From Nocardioidaceae bacterium (GTDB lineage: Bacteria > Actinomycetota > Actinomycetes > Propionibacteriales > Nocardioidaceae): 33,557 nt of DNA. A program made the position numbers and the translations under genes. Location: NCBI GenBank assembly GCA_029266455.1, contig JAQSWV010000032.1, positions 1 through 33,557 on the forward strand, in the 5' to 3' direction. Positions 7,685 to 16,708 of the stretch are shown in pieces. The notes below the pieces were generated by a model, which was not told the DNA's origin, did not search any database, and saw only the letters and a program-made list of their open reading frames with translations. The first letter of the stretch is position 1. Each line of letters starts with the position of its first letter.

Positions 7685-8656
7685 ATGACGAGCCCTGTCC
7701 CCAATGCCGGCGGGGGTCCGGTCGGTCGTACCACCGGGGACGCCGCCGTCGTCGTCGACGACCTGGTGATGACCTACGGTGACGTGCTCGCGGTCGACCG
7801 GCTCTCGTTCGAGGTGGCGCCGGGCACGGTCACGGCGATCCTGGGGCCCAACGGCGCCGGCAAGACGACCACGGTGGAGACCTGCGAGGGGTACCGCGCT
7901 CCGCAGGCCGGCCGGGTCCGGGTGCTGGGGCTCGACCCCCGCCGCGACCGGCGCCGGCTCGGTGCGCGTGTCGGCGTGATGCTCCAGGACGGTGGCGCGT
8001 GGACCGGCGCCCGCGCCGGCGAGATGCTGCGGCACATGGCCGCGCTGCACGCGCACCCGCTGTCGGTCGACGGCCTGATCGAGCGGCTGGGCCTGGGCAG
8101 CTGCGGGCGCACGACGTACCGGCGGCTGTCGGGTGGTCAGCAGCGGCGACTCAGCCTCGCCATGGCCCTCGTCGGGCGCCCCGAGCTGGTGTTCCTCGAC
8201 GAGCCCACCGCGGGCCTCGACCCCCAGGCGCGGCACGTCACCTGGGAGCTGATCGGGGAGCTGCGTACGGCCGGAGTCACCGTGGTGCTCACCACGCACT
8301 ACATGGACGAGGCGGAGCGGCTGGCCGACCAGGTGCACGTCATCGACCGGGGCAGGCTGGCCGCGAGCGGCTCACCGGCCGGGTTGGCCGCGCGCGGGGC
8401 GGAGAACACGATCAGGTTCCGCGCCCGCCCTGCGCTGGACTTGACCGCACTGACCGCGGCGTTGCCGGAGGGCAGCGCGGTCGTCGAACCGACGCCCGGC
8501 AGCTACGTGGTCACCGGCAAGGTCGTACCCGAGACGCTCGCGACACTGACCGCATGGTGCGCCGGGCAGGGTCTGCTGCCCGAGTCGCTGCACGTCGAGC
8601 GACGCAGTCTCGAGGACGTCTTCCTCGAGCTCACGGGCAGGGAGCTGCGACCGTGA
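7685..8656 (+). CDS. ABC transporter ATP-binding protein (ctaA-linked)
   Basis: This is the nucleotide-binding subunit of an ABC-2 type exporter. From the ATG at 7685 it is 323 residues, with Walker A LGPNGAGKTT (about 53-62), Q-loop VGVMLQDGG (about 97-104), signature LSGGQQRR (148-155), Walker B LVFLDEPTAGLD (168-179) and the switch histidine in LTTHYMDEAE. The C-terminal 100 residues are the regulatory tail typical of CcmA/DrrA-like ATPases. The stop overlaps the permease GTG (GTGA). An equivalent ABC pair beside ctaA is conserved in actinobacteria such as Mycobacterium tuberculosis; a part in heme or cytochrome-oxidase assembly is suspected from position only. The start is uncertain because there is no strong ribosome-binding site and in-frame GTG codons lie upstream. 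Confidence 0.92.
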   Translation: MTSPVPNAGGGPVGRTTGDAAVVVDDLVMTYGDVLAVDRLSFEVAPGTVTAILGPNGAGKTTTVETCEGYRAPQAGRVRVLGLDPRRDRRRLGARVGVMLQDGGAWTGARAGEMLRHMAALHAHPLSVDGLIERLGLGSCGRTTYRRLSGGQQRRLSLAMALVGRPELVFLDEPTAGLDPQARHVTWELIGELRTAGVTVVLTTHYMDEAERLADQVHVIDRGRLAASGSPAGLAARGAENTIRFRARPALDLTALTAALPEGSAVVEPTPGSYVVTGKVVPETLATLTAWCAGQGLLPESLHVERRSLEDVFLELTGRELRP

Positions 8657-9432
8657 CGCGCACCCTGTCGTACGCGCCGGCACCGGGGGCCGCACCCCTG
8701 CACCGGATGGTGCGCTCGCAGGCGCTCATGGAGACCAGGCTGCTGCTGCGCAACGGTGAGCAGCTGGTGCTGGCGGTGGCGATTCCGCTGCTGGTTCTCG
8801 TGGGCGGCGTCCAAGCCGCATCGGTGGTGGCCCTCGGCGACGCCAGGCCGGTCGACGTCCTGACCCCCGGGGTGATGGCCCTGGCGGTGCTCTCGACGTC
8901 GTTCACGTCGGTGGCCATCGCCACGGGGTTCGAGCGCCGATATGGAGTCCTCAAGCGGCTCGGCGCCTCGCCGCTGCCCCGCACGGCTCTGCTGGCCGGC
9001 AAGGTGGCCGCGGTGCTGCTGGTCGAGACCCTTCAGCTGTCGCTGGTGGCTGCCGTCGGACTGGGGCTCGGCTGGCAGCCGCACGGCGGGCTCACCGCCG
9101 CGCTCGGCGCGGTGTTGCTGGTGGTGCTCGGCACCGCGGCGTTCTGCGCGCTCGGCCTGCTGATGGCGGGCATCCTGCGCGCGGAGGCCACGCTCGCGGC
9201 AGCCAACCTGGTCTACCTGCTCCTGCTGGCCGGCGGCGGCGTGGTCGTGCCGATCGACCGTTACCCGGACTCGGCGGCCGCTCATCTCGGGCTCCTGCCG
9301 TCCGGCGCCCTCGCGGAGGGACTGCGCGACGTGCTGTCTGGGGCGGGCCTGGCTACCGGGCCGGTGCTGGTGTTGCTCGTGTGGGCCGTCGCCGCAGCCG
9401 CCCTGACCGCCCGGACGTTCCGATGGGAGTGA
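8653..9432 (+). CDS. ABC-2 type transporter permease (ctaA-linked)
   Basis: This is the membrane subunit partnering the ATPase upstream. It has 259 residues and about six hydrophobic helices: roughly 36-56, 68-90, 115-137, 146-172, 178-196 and 233-253. The sequence between the second and third helices, GFERRYGVLKRLGASPLPR, is the conserved cytoplasmic coupling motif of ABC-2 permeases. The GTG start lies in a GTGA overlap with the ATPase stop. Its own 3' end overlaps the beginning of ctaA. The substrate cannot be read from the sequence; the link to ctaA hints at heme-related or membrane-assembly transport. Confidence 0.92.
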   Translation: MTRTLSYAPAPGAAPLHRMVRSQALMETRLLLRNGEQLVLAVAIPLLVLVGGVQAASVVALGDARPVDVLTPGVMALAVLSTSFTSVAIATGFERRYGVLKRLGASPLPRTALLAGKVAAVLLVETLQLSLVAAVGLGLGWQPHGGLTAALGAVLLVVLGTAAFCALGLLMAGILRAEATLAAANLVYLLLLAGGGVVVPIDRYPDSAAAHLGLLPSGALAEGLRDVLSGAGLATGPVLVLLVWAVAAAALTARTFRWE

Positions 9433-10424
9433 CCGTGCGGACGGCCCGGGCGCTGGCGTTCGCGTCGCTGGTGGGCAACGCGGTGCTCGTTCTGAGCGGC
9501 GGTGCGGTGCGGCTCACCGAGTCCGGCCTGGGCTGTCCTACCTGGCCGCGGTGCACGGATGAGTCGCTGGTGCCCCACGGTGAGCTGGGACTGCACGGCG
9601 CCATCGAGTTCGGCAACCGGATCCTGGGGGTCGCACTTGCTCTGGTGGCCATCGCGACCTGGGTCGCTGTACTGCGGTTGCGCCCGGCTGCCGGTCCGGC
9701 GCGGCGCACCGCGACGCTGCTGGCGCTCGGCGTCCCCGCGCAGGCCCTGCTCGGGGGGGTCACGGTGCTCACCGACCTCAACCCCTGGATCGTCGCCTGG
9801 CACCTGATGCTGTCGATGGCGCTGATCGCGCTGGCGGTCCTGCTGATCCGGCAGCTCGCCGGGCCGTCCCCTCCGGCGACCGTGCCGATGCCCGTCGTGT
9901 GGCTGGTGCGTGTCACGTACGCCACCTGCTGGCTCGTGCTGTACGCGGGCACCGTGGTGACGGGCAGCGGCCCGCACGCCGGTGACGCGGCCTCGCCTCG
10001 CAACGGCCTCGACCCGGCCAGCGTCAGCCAGGCGCACGCCGACCTCGTCTTCCTGCTGGTGGGCCTGACCGTGGGCACGGTGTTCGCGCTCCGGGCGTGC
10101 GGGGCTCCGGACACGCTGGTCCGCGCCGCCGCCGCGCTGCTCGCGGTGGAGCTCGCGCAGAGCACGATCGGGTTGGTGCAGTACGCCACCGACCTGCCGC
10201 TCGCGCTGGTGGCTGCGCACCTGCTCGGCGCGTCGGTGCTCACCGCGGTGGCCACCTGGCTGTGGCTCGCGACGGAGTCGGCCCACCCACGCCTCGCCGC
10301 CCGCCCGGCCACGCCCGGGACCGCCGCCAGATCCGACGACGCTGTCGCCGCGGACGATCGTGCAGAAGGGGGTCAGCGGAGGAACGGGTCAACGGCGACG
10401 GCGAGGAAGAGCAGAGCCAGATAG
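9423..10424 (+). CDS. ctaA: Heme A synthase CtaA (COX15 family)
   Basis: CtaA oxidises the C8 methyl of heme O to the formyl group of heme A, the cofactor of aa3-type cytochrome oxidase, in the cytoplasmic membrane. The 333-residue protein has about eight transmembrane helices in two pseudo-repeats. The family motif [19 protein letters not shown] lies after the first helix, with the outer cysteine pair C38 and C44. Candidate heme-ligand histidines are H58, H127, H205 and H266, one in each expected helix. The ATG at 9423 overlaps the permease end; GTG codons at 9429 and 9435 are alternatives, the latter with GGGAG upstream. The hydrophilic tail after about residue 285 runs 52 nt into the convergent ctaB. 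Confidence 0.95.
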   Translation: MGVTVRTARALAFASLVGNAVLVLSGGAVRLTESGLGCPTWPRCTDESLVPHGELGLHGAIEFGNRILGVALALVAIATWVAVLRLRPAAGPARRTATLLALGVPAQALLGGVTVLTDLNPWIVAWHLMLSMALIALAVLLIRQLAGPSPPATVPMPVVWLVRVTYATCWLVLYAGTVVTGSGPHAGDAASPRNGLDPASVSQAHADLVFLLVGLTVGTVFALRACGAPDTLVRAAAALLAVELAQSTIGLVQYATDLPLALVAAHLLGASVLTAVATWLWLATESAHPRLAARPATPGTAARSDDAVAADDRAEGGQRRNGSTATARKSRAR

Positions 10425-11362
10425 AGGTTCGACCCGTGGAACAACCGCATCGCGCGGTTCGTGGCGGCCTCGGCGCCGCGGCGCGCACGGGCCAGCAGAC
10501 CGTACGCCTCCACCAGCAGCGCCAACCCCAGCGCACCGGCCGCCAACGGATAGAACAGGCCGGTGCCGGCGACCGGCCACAGCAGCAGGGACGCGGCCAC
10601 GGTCGCCCAGGCGTACAGGACGATCTGCCGTGCCACGGTCGCCGCCGGGGCGACGACGGGCAGCATCGGCACGCCCGCAGCGGCGTAGTCGTCGCGGTAG
10701 CGGATCGCAAGGGCCCAGAAGTGCGGGGGCGTCCAGAAGAACACCACCGCGAACAGGACGACGGGCGCCCACGCCAGCTCTCCCGTCACCGCGGTCCAGC
10801 CGATCAGCACCGGGAAGCAGCCGGCGGCGCCGCCCCACACGATGTTCTGCGTCGTCCGGCGCTTGAGCAGCATGGAGTACCCGACGACGTAGAAGAGGTT
10901 GGCACTCAGCGCCAGGCCCGCGGACAGCCAGTTCACCAGCAGGCCGAGCCACAGGGTCGACACGACGCCGAGGGTCAGGCCGAAGACGAGCGCCGCCCGC
11001 CGGGTCACCGCGTGCCGCGGCAGCGGCCGACGGCGGGTGCGCCGCATCCGCTCGTCGATGTCGGCATCGACCACGCAGTTCAGCGCGTTCGCGCTGCCGG
11101 CCGACAGGGTGCCTCCGAGGACCGTGGCGGCGACCAGCCACAGACCCGGCACGCCCCCGCTGGCGAGGAACATGACCGGCACGGTGGTGAGCAGCAGCAG
11201 CTCGATGATGCGCGGCTTGGTGAGCGCGACGTACGCCGACAGGACCTGCCGCCGCCGCACCGCCGCTGTGGCGGGGTGCTCGGCGTCTCCCCCGGCGGAT
11301 GCGCCGGCAGGCTCCTCCGGGTCCTCACGGCCGCCTCCGGACGCTTCCCCCACCGGCGCCAT
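10373..11362 (-). CDS. ctaB: Protoheme IX farnesyltransferase CtaB (heme O synthase)
   Basis: CtaB is a membrane prenyltransferase of the UbiA family that adds farnesyl to heme B, giving heme O, the substrate of CtaA. From the ATG at 11362 it is 329 residues. [15 protein letters not shown] opens the first helix; the prenyl-diphosphate site reads NCVVDADID (N95, D99, D103), and the second site reads [13 protein letters not shown]. About nine hydrophobic helices follow one another. I chose this ATG for its GGAG six bases upstream and normal family length. The frame stays open to a TTG at 11548, which would add 62 residues of Val-Asp-Pro-rich repeats. The 3' end overlaps ctaA tail to tail. Confidence 0.93.
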   Translation of the reverse strand: MAPVGEASGGGREDPEEPAGASAGGDAEHPATAAVRRRQVLSAYVALTKPRIIELLLLTTVPVMFLASGGVPGLWLVAATVLGGTLSAGSANALNCVVDADIDERMRRTRRRPLPRHAVTRRAALVFGLTLGVVSTLWLGLLVNWLSAGLALSANLFYVVGYSMLLKRRTTQNIVWGGAAGCFPVLIGWTAVTGELAWAPVVLFAVVFFWTPPHFWALAIRYRDDYAAAGVPMLPVVAPAATVARQIVLYAWATVAASLLLWPVAGTGLFYPLAAGALGLALLVEAYGLLARARRGAEAATNRAMRLFHGSNLYLALLFLAVAVDPFLR

Positions 11363-11548
11363 GACGGGCTCCACCACGGGGTCCACCACACGCTCCACCG
11401 CTGTGTCCACGCCTGTGTCCACCGCTGCGTCCAGGTCTGCGGCCGGGTCCACGCCGACCGCTGGGTCCCCCACCATCGCTGGGTCCGCCATCGGGTCCAC
11501 GACCGGAGCGGCGCCCCAGGTCAGGGGCCTGCGGTCGACGGTCGACAA
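11363..11548 (-). repeat. Degenerate GTGGAC-type repeats, possible CtaB N-terminal extension
   Basis: On the minus strand this stretch repeats GTGGACCC-like and GTGGACAC-like units roughly every 9-24 bases, all in the ctaB frame. If translated from the TTG at 11548 it gives a Val-Asp-Pro/Ala-rich segment. Third positions are about 85% G or C, slightly below the nearby genes. It could be a translated low-complexity extension or a repetitive leader. I cannot decide between them from the sequence. Confidence 0.55.
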
Positions 11549-11758
11549 GAGGTGCCTGCCCTCGGTCTAGGGAACGATGCGTACGACGGCGGCCACCGCC
11601 GCGACGAGTCTAGGGCCGCTCCACCAAGCCGCAGCCGGAGGGCAGGTGGGGGGACGGCACGCCGCCGCGGGCAGCGCTACGCTCGAACTGTCTGGCCTCG
11701 AGATCGGGGTCACGCCGAGCCGACCGCACGCCTGATCGCGAGCAGGGAGCCCTTACCC
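11549..11758. other. Divergent ctaB/tkt intergenic region with promoter-like elements
   Basis: Two direct copies of GTCTAGGG (11565-11572 and 11608-11615) flank a small hairpin, GGCGG-loop-CCGCC, at 11588-11600. On the minus strand the copies read CCCTAGAC, and the distal one contains a TAGACT -10-like box for ctaB. On the plus strand TACGCT at 11678-11683 is a possible -10 for tkt, about 75 nt before its start, without a good -35. No gene is visible. Confidence 0.5.
11607..11612 (-). promoter_or_regulatory. Candidate -10 box (TAGACT) for ctaB
   Basis: The minus strand reads CCTAGACTCGTCGCG here, with TAGACT as the -10-like core. The same 15-mer with one change occurs upstream of the ABC-ctaA unit. 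A start of transcription near 11600 would give a leader of about 50 nt to the TTG at 11548 or about 240 nt to the preferred ATG. No clear -35 is present. Confidence 0.4.
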
Positions 11759-13903
11759 GTGACGACCACCGACCAGCGCACAGCCACCGACACGTCCGCC
11801 CTCGAGTGGAGCGACCTCGACCGACGCGCGGTCGACACCGTACGCACCCTCGCCATGGACGCCGTGCAGAAGACCGGGAACGGCCACCCGGGCACGGCGA
11901 TGAGCCTGGCCCCGGCCGCCTACCTGTTGTATCAGCGGCTCATGCGCCACGACCCCGCCGCGCCGAAGTGGCCGGGCCGCGACCGGTTCGTGCTCTCCTG
12001 TGGCCACACCAGCCTCACCCAGTACATCCAGCTGTACCTGTCCGGCTACGGCTTGGAGCTCGAGGACCTGGCCGCGCTCCGGACCTGGGGCTCCAAGACC
12101 CCGGGGCACCCCGAGGTGAACCACACCGACGGCGTGGAGATCACGACCGGACCGCTGGGCCAGGGCCTGGCGAGTGCGGTCGGGATGGCCGCCGCCGCCC
12201 GCCGCGAGCGTGGCCTCTTCGACCCCGACGCCGTGCCGGGCGAGAGCCCCTTCGACCACACCATCTGGGTGCTGGCATCGGACGGCGACATCCAGGAGGG
12301 CGTCACCAGCGAGGCCTCCTCGTGGGCGGGGCACCAACAGCTCGGCAACCTGGTGCTCATCTACGACGCCAACCACATCTCCATCGAGGGCGACACCGAC
12401 GTCGCGATGAGCGAGGACACGGCCAAGCGCTATGAGGCGTACGGGTGGCACGTCCAAACCGTGGACTGGACCAACGGCAAGGGAGGCAAGGCCGGCGACG
12501 ACGGGGAGTACACCGAGGACGTCGAGGCGCTGCACGCCGCGCTCGTCGCTGCTCGCGAGGACCGCTCGCGACCGTCCCTCGTGGTGCTCCGCACGATCAT
12601 CGCCTGGCCGGCCCCTGATGCCCAGAACACGGGCACCGCGCACGGCGCGGCGCTCGGTGAGGACGAGGTCAGGGCCACCAAGGAGCGGCTCGGGTTCGAC
12701 CCGGAGGCCACCTTCGCCGTCGATGACGAGGTTCTCCGCCATGCCCGTGCCGTCGGCGACCGCGGCGCCGAGGTGCACGCGGAGTGGGAGCGGGACTTCG
12801 AGAAGTGGAAGGCCGACAACCCGGAACGCGCCGAGCTCTGGTCGCGGCTCACCGAGCGGCAGCTGCCTGACGGCTGGACCGACGCCCTGCCGACCTTCGA
12901 GGCCGGCAAGGACCTTGCCACCCGCAAGGCATCGGGCGCGGTGCTGAACGCCCTCGCCCCCGTGCTGCCCGAGCTCTGGGGCGGCTCGGCCGACCTCGCC
13001 GAGAGCAACAACACCTCGATGGAGGGCGAGGCGTCGTTCGTGCCCGAGGAGTACCAGACGAACTTGTGGCAGGGCGGCCCTTACGGCCGCACCCTGCACT
13101 TCGGTATCCGCGAGCACGCGATGGGCTCGATCCTCAACGGGATCGCGCTGCACGGTGGCACCCGCCCCTACGGCGCCACGTTCCTGGTGTTCAGCGACTA
13201 CATGCGCCCGGCCGTACGGCTGGCGGCGCTGTCCAAGATGCCGGTCACGTACGTGTGGACGCACGACTCGATCGGCCTCGGCGAGGACGGGCCGACGCAT
13301 CAGCCCGTCGAGCATCTCGCGGCGCTGCGCGCGATTCCCGGCCTCGACGTGGTCCGGCCCGCCGACGCCAACGAGACGGCTGTCGCCTGGCGCACGATCC
13401 TGGAGCACTCCGACCGCCCGGCCGGCATCGTCCTGTCGCGGCAGAACCTTCCGACCTGGCCGCGGGACGCGGACGGCTTCGCCTCCGCCGACGGGGTGGC
13501 GCGGGGTGCCTACGTGTTGCTCGAGGCGGGCGAGGGAGACGGCGAGCCGGACGTGGTGCTGATCGGGACGGGCTCGGAGGTGCAGCTCGCGGTCGGCGCC
13601 CGCGAGCAGCTGGCCGGTGAGGGCGTGCGGGCCCGGGTCGTGTCGATGCCCTGCCGCGAGTGGTTCGACGCCCAGGACCAGGACTACCGCGACCGCGTGC
13701 TGCCGCCGTCCGTCCGTGCCCGCGTCAGCGTGGAGGCGGCCGTGGCGCAGGGCTGGCGCGAGATCGTCGGCGACGCCGGCCGGAGCGTGTCGCTCGAGCA
13801 CTACGGGGCATCGGCCGACTACCAGACCATCTACGAGAAGTTCGGCATCACCGCGGAGGCCGTCGCCCAGGCCGCCCGCGACAGCATCGCGGCCGCACGC
13901 TGA
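11759..13903 (+). CDS. tkt: Transketolase
   Basis: Transketolase moves two-carbon units between sugar phosphates in the non-oxidative pentose phosphate pathway, using thiamine diphosphate and a divalent metal. The 714-residue protein matches the family length. Visible motifs are KTGNGHPGTAMSL (about residues 38-50), the TPP-binding stretch ASDGDIQEGVTSEA with DANHISIEGDTD, FGIREHAMG in the pyrimidine domain, and GLGEDGPTHQPVEHLAALR. The GTG at 11759 is preferred because GGGAG lies about nine bases upstream and the TTDQRTATD start fits the family; the longer open frame upstream is antisense to ctaB. It heads the tkt-tal-pgi-zwf-opcA-pgl run, 33 nt before tal. Confidence 0.97.
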   Translation: MTTTDQRTATDTSALEWSDLDRRAVDTVRTLAMDAVQKTGNGHPGTAMSLAPAAYLLYQRLMRHDPAAPKWPGRDRFVLSCGHTSLTQYIQLYLSGYGLELEDLAALRTWGSKTPGHPEVNHTDGVEITTGPLGQGLASAVGMAAAARRERGLFDPDAVPGESPFDHTIWVLASDGDIQEGVTSEASSWAGHQQLGNLVLIYDANHISIEGDTDVAMSEDTAKRYEAYGWHVQTVDWTNGKGGKAGDDGEYTEDVEALHAALVAAREDRSRPSLVVLRTIIAWPAPDAQNTGTAHGAALGEDEVRATKERLGFDPEATFAVDDEVLRHARAVGDRGAEVHAEWERDFEKWKADNPERAELWSRLTERQLPDGWTDALPTFEAGKDLATRKASGAVLNALAPVLPELWGGSADLAESNNTSMEGEASFVPEEYQTNLWQGGPYGRTLHFGIREHAMGSILNGIALHGGTRPYGATFLVFSDYMRPAVRLAALSKMPVTYVWTHDSIGLGEDGPTHQPVEHLAALRAIPGLDVVRPADANETAVAWRTILEHSDRPAGIVLSRQNLPTWPRDADGFASADGVARGAYVLLEAGEGDGEPDVVLIGTGSEVQLAVGAREQLAGEGVRARVVSMPCREWFDAQDQDYRDRVLPPSVRARVSVEAAVAQGWREIVGDAGRSVSLEHYGASADYQTIYEKFGITAEAVAQAARDSIAAAR

Positions 13904-13936
13904 CCGCTCCATGACCGGCTACCGGGGAGGAACCCC

Positions 13937-15079
13937 ATGACTGACACCAGACTCGACTCGCTCGCCCAGGAGGGCGTGGCGGTATGGCTCGACGACATCT
14001 CCCGCCAGGCCCTCGAGTCGGGGCACCTGGCCGAGCTTCGCGACCGGGGTGTCGTGGGTGTCACCTCGAATCCCACGATCTTCGCGAAGGCGGTGTCCGA
14101 CGCAGAGACGTACGCCGAGCAGGTACGCGACCTCGCCGCCCGAGGCATCTCGTTGGAGGAGGCTGTCCGCATGATCACCGCGTACGACGTACGGTGGGCA
14201 TGTGACGTGATGGCACCTGTGTACGAGTCGAGCGCCGGGCGCGACGGACGGGTGTCCCTCGAGGTCGACCCGCGACTGGCGCACGACACCGTGCCGACCA
14301 TCGCCGAGGCACGGGCACTGTGGTGGCTCGTGGACCGGCCGAACCTGATGATCAAGATCCCGGCGACCGAGGAGGGCCTGGCCGCCATCACCGCCGCCAT
14401 CGCCGAGGGCATCAGCGTCAATGTCACGCTGATCTTCGGCCTCGACCGCTACGACCGGGTGATGGACGCCTACCTGACCGGGCTCGAGCACGCACAGAAG
14501 AACGGGATCGACCTGGCGGGCATCCGCTCGGTCGCGTCGTTCTTCGTCAGCCGGGTCGACAGCGAGGTCGACAAGCGACTGGACAAGGTCGGCGGTGACG
14601 AGGCCGGGTCGCTCAAGGCCAAGGCAGCTCTGGCCAACGCCCGGCTGGCATACCAGCGCTATGAGCGGGTCATCGCCTCCGAGCGCTGGCAGACGCTGGA
14701 GGAAGCCGGCGCCAACCGGCAGCGGCCGCTGTGGGCGTCGACGTCGGTGAAGGACCCCGACCTGCCCGACACCCTCTACGTCACCAACCTGGTCGCGCCG
14801 GACACCGTGAACACCATGCCGGAAGGCACGATCGACGCAGTCGCCGACCACGGCGAGGTCGAGGGTGACACGGTGACGGGCGGATACGCCGAGGCGCAGG
14901 ACGTGATCGACCGGCTGTCCGCGCTCGGCATCGAGTACGACGACGTCATCGCCGTGCTCGAGCGTGAGGGCGTCGAGAAGTTCGAGAAGTCGTGGGCGGA
15001 GCTGCTCGACACCGTCCGCGCCTCGCTCGACGACGCCGGTGGCGGGGCGCAGTCAGGCCATGACAGCGGGCGTCAGTGA
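13937..15079 (+). CDS. tal: Transaldolase
   Basis: Transaldolase transfers a dihydroxyacetone unit between sedoheptulose 7-phosphate and glyceraldehyde 3-phosphate. The 380-residue length matches the actinobacterial/cyanobacterial single-chain class. The N-terminal signature [13 protein letters not shown] is present, and the Schiff-base lysine lies in [11 protein letters not shown] (K140). [14 protein letters not shown] and [19 protein letters not shown] are the other conserved strands. The ATG at 13937 has a strong GGGGAGG upstream. Its TGA overlaps the pgi GTG as GTGA, so the two are coupled. Confidence 0.97.
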   Translation: MTDTRLDSLAQEGVAVWLDDISRQALESGHLAELRDRGVVGVTSNPTIFAKAVSDAETYAEQVRDLAARGISLEEAVRMITAYDVRWACDVMAPVYESSAGRDGRVSLEVDPRLAHDTVPTIAEARALWWLVDRPNLMIKIPATEEGLAAITAAIAEGISVNVTLIFGLDRYDRVMDAYLTGLEHAQKNGIDLAGIRSVASFFVSRVDSEVDKRLDKVGGDEAGSLKAKAALANARLAYQRYERVIASERWQTLEEAGANRQRPLWASTSVKDPDLPDTLYVTNLVAPDTVNTMPEGTIDAVADHGEVEGDTVTGGYAEAQDVIDRLSALGIEYDDVIAVLEREGVEKFEKSWAELLDTVRASLDDAGGGAQSGHDSGRQ

Positions 15080-16701
15080 CTGCGGCAGGACACCGGCTCG
15101 ACCTGCGCTGTCCCGACGACCGGGAGCTGGCCACCACCATCGAGCGCCTCGTCGACGACAAGGTGGCGAGCCGGGTGCAGGCGCGGGACGCCTCCCTGTG
15201 GGGGCCGGACGCCGAGTCGGAGGCGGCCAAGCGGCTCGCCTGGGTGTCGCTGCACGAGGAGTCGCGGCCACTCGTCGATGAGATCGAGACGCTGCGGCAG
15301 GAGAAGGCGTCGCGGGGCCTCGACCACGTCGTGCTGTGCGGGATGGGCGGGTCCTCGCTGGCGCCCGAGGTCATCTGCGCCACCGCGGGGGTGGAGCTGA
15401 CCGTGCTCGACTCCTCCGATCCCGACTACGTCCGGGCGGCGATCGCGGATCGTCTCGAGCGCAGCATTGTCGTGGTCTCCAGCAAGTCCGGCGGCACGGT
15501 CGAGACCGACAGCCAGCGCCGGGCGTACGAGCAGGCGTTCCGCGACGCCGGGCTCGACCCGGCCGACCACCTGGTGGTGGTGACCGACCCGGGTTCGCCG
15601 CTGCACGAGCAGTCCAGGGAATCCGGCTACCGCGTGTTCGCCGCCGATCCCGAGGTGGGCGGCCGCTACTCCGCGCTGACCGCCTTCGGACTGGTCCCGA
15701 GCGGGCTCGCCGGCGCCGACATCGGTCGGTTGCTCGACGAGGCCGCCGCTCTCGCCCCCGCACTGGCCGACGACTCGACCGACAACCCGGGTCTGCAGCT
15801 CGGTGCGCTGGTCGGCGTGGCCAACCGGGCAGGCGCGGACAAGATGGTGCTGGTCGATGCGGACACCCCCATCGTCGGCTTCGGCGACTGGGCCGAGCAG
15901 CTCATCGCCGAGTCGACGGGCAAGCTGGGGAAGGGAGTGCTGCCCGTCGTCGTGGACAGCACCGCTGCGACCAACTTCGATCCCAACACCCCTGACGAGG
16001 TGCTGGTCTCCATCGGCAGCGGCTCCCCCCTCGACACGGTGACGCCCTCCTCCGGATTCGGCGCCAGCGTCGACGCCCCGCTGGGGGGTCAGATGCTGCT
16101 GTGGGAGTACGCCGTCGTCGTCGCCGGGCGGTTGCTCGGCATCAACCCGTTCGACCAGCCCGACGTGGAGAGTGCCAAAGAGGCGGCTCGCGGCCAGCTG
16201 GGTGGCGGCGGCGACAGCCCGGACCCGGTGTTCACCGACGGCAGCATCGCCGTCTACGCCACCGAGGGGCTGCTGGACGGAGGAGCCCGTACGGTCGACG
16301 CCGCGGTGGAGTCGCTGCTGGGTCGGCTGGACGGCGAGCGCGGCTACCTGGCCGTGATGGCCTACCTCGACCGTGCGGCGGATGCCTCGCTGTCCGAGGT
16401 CCGTGAGCCGCTGGCCGCACGTACCGGTCGTCCGACGACCTTCGGCTGGGGACCACGGTTCCTGCACTCCACCGGCCAGTACCACAAGGGCGGGCCGTCC
16501 ACAGGGGTCTACCTGCAGATCACCGGCGACCCGATCGAGGACCTGGCGGTTCCCGGCCGCGAGTTCACGTTCGGCGAGTTCATCGCCGCGCAGGCTGTCG
16601 GTGACGGGCAGGTTCTCGCCGACGCCGGACGACCGGTCCTGCGGCTGCACCTGACCGAGCGCGGGGCCGGGCTCGAGCAGGTGCAGCGGGCCCTTCGGTG
16701 A
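15076..16701 (+). CDS. pgi: Glucose-6-phosphate isomerase
   Basis: This enzyme interconverts glucose 6-phosphate and fructose 6-phosphate, joining glycolysis to the pentose phosphate pathway. The 541-residue protein carries a sugar-isomerase (SIS) core: [14 protein letters not shown] (about residues 87-100), [13 protein letters not shown] and [20 protein letters not shown]. Near the end, [16 protein letters not shown] supplies the conserved active-site histidine and lysine region. It belongs to the divergent form found beside tal and zwf in actinobacteria, not the classical Escherichia coli type, and some relatives are annotated as tal/pgi fusions. Here the two genes are separate but overlap by 4 nt. 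The stop is followed after 7 nt by the zwf start. Confidence 0.93.
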   Translation: MTAAGHRLDLRCPDDRELATTIERLVDDKVASRVQARDASLWGPDAESEAAKRLAWVSLHEESRPLVDEIETLRQEKASRGLDHVVLCGMGGSSLAPEVICATAGVELTVLDSSDPDYVRAAIADRLERSIVVVSSKSGGTVETDSQRRAYEQAFRDAGLDPADHLVVVTDPGSPLHEQSRESGYRVFAADPEVGGRYSALTAFGLVPSGLAGADIGRLLDEAAALAPALADDSTDNPGLQLGALVGVANRAGADKMVLVDADTPIVGFGDWAEQLIAESTGKLGKGVLPVVVDSTAATNFDPNTPDEVLVSIGSGSPLDTVTPSSGFGASVDAPLGGQMLLWEYAVVVAGRLLGINPFDQPDVESAKEAARGQLGGGGDSPDPVFTDGSIAVYATEGLLDGGARTVDAAVESLLGRLDGERGYLAVMAYLDRAADASLSEVREPLAARTGRPTTFGWGPRFLHSTGQYHKGGPSTGVYLQITGDPIEDLAVPGREFTFGEFIAAQAVGDGQVLADAGRPVLRLHLTERGAGLEQVQRALR

Positions 16702-16708
16702 CGGTGCG

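Noticed and set aside
7545-7688. A 47-codon frame starting ATG, with a stop overlapping the ABC ATPase ATG as ATGA
   Set aside because: The product is dominated by the APRP reading of the 12-bp tandem repeat. There is no ribosome-binding site or recognisable motif, so the overlap is probably chance. Still worth checking in ribosome profiling.
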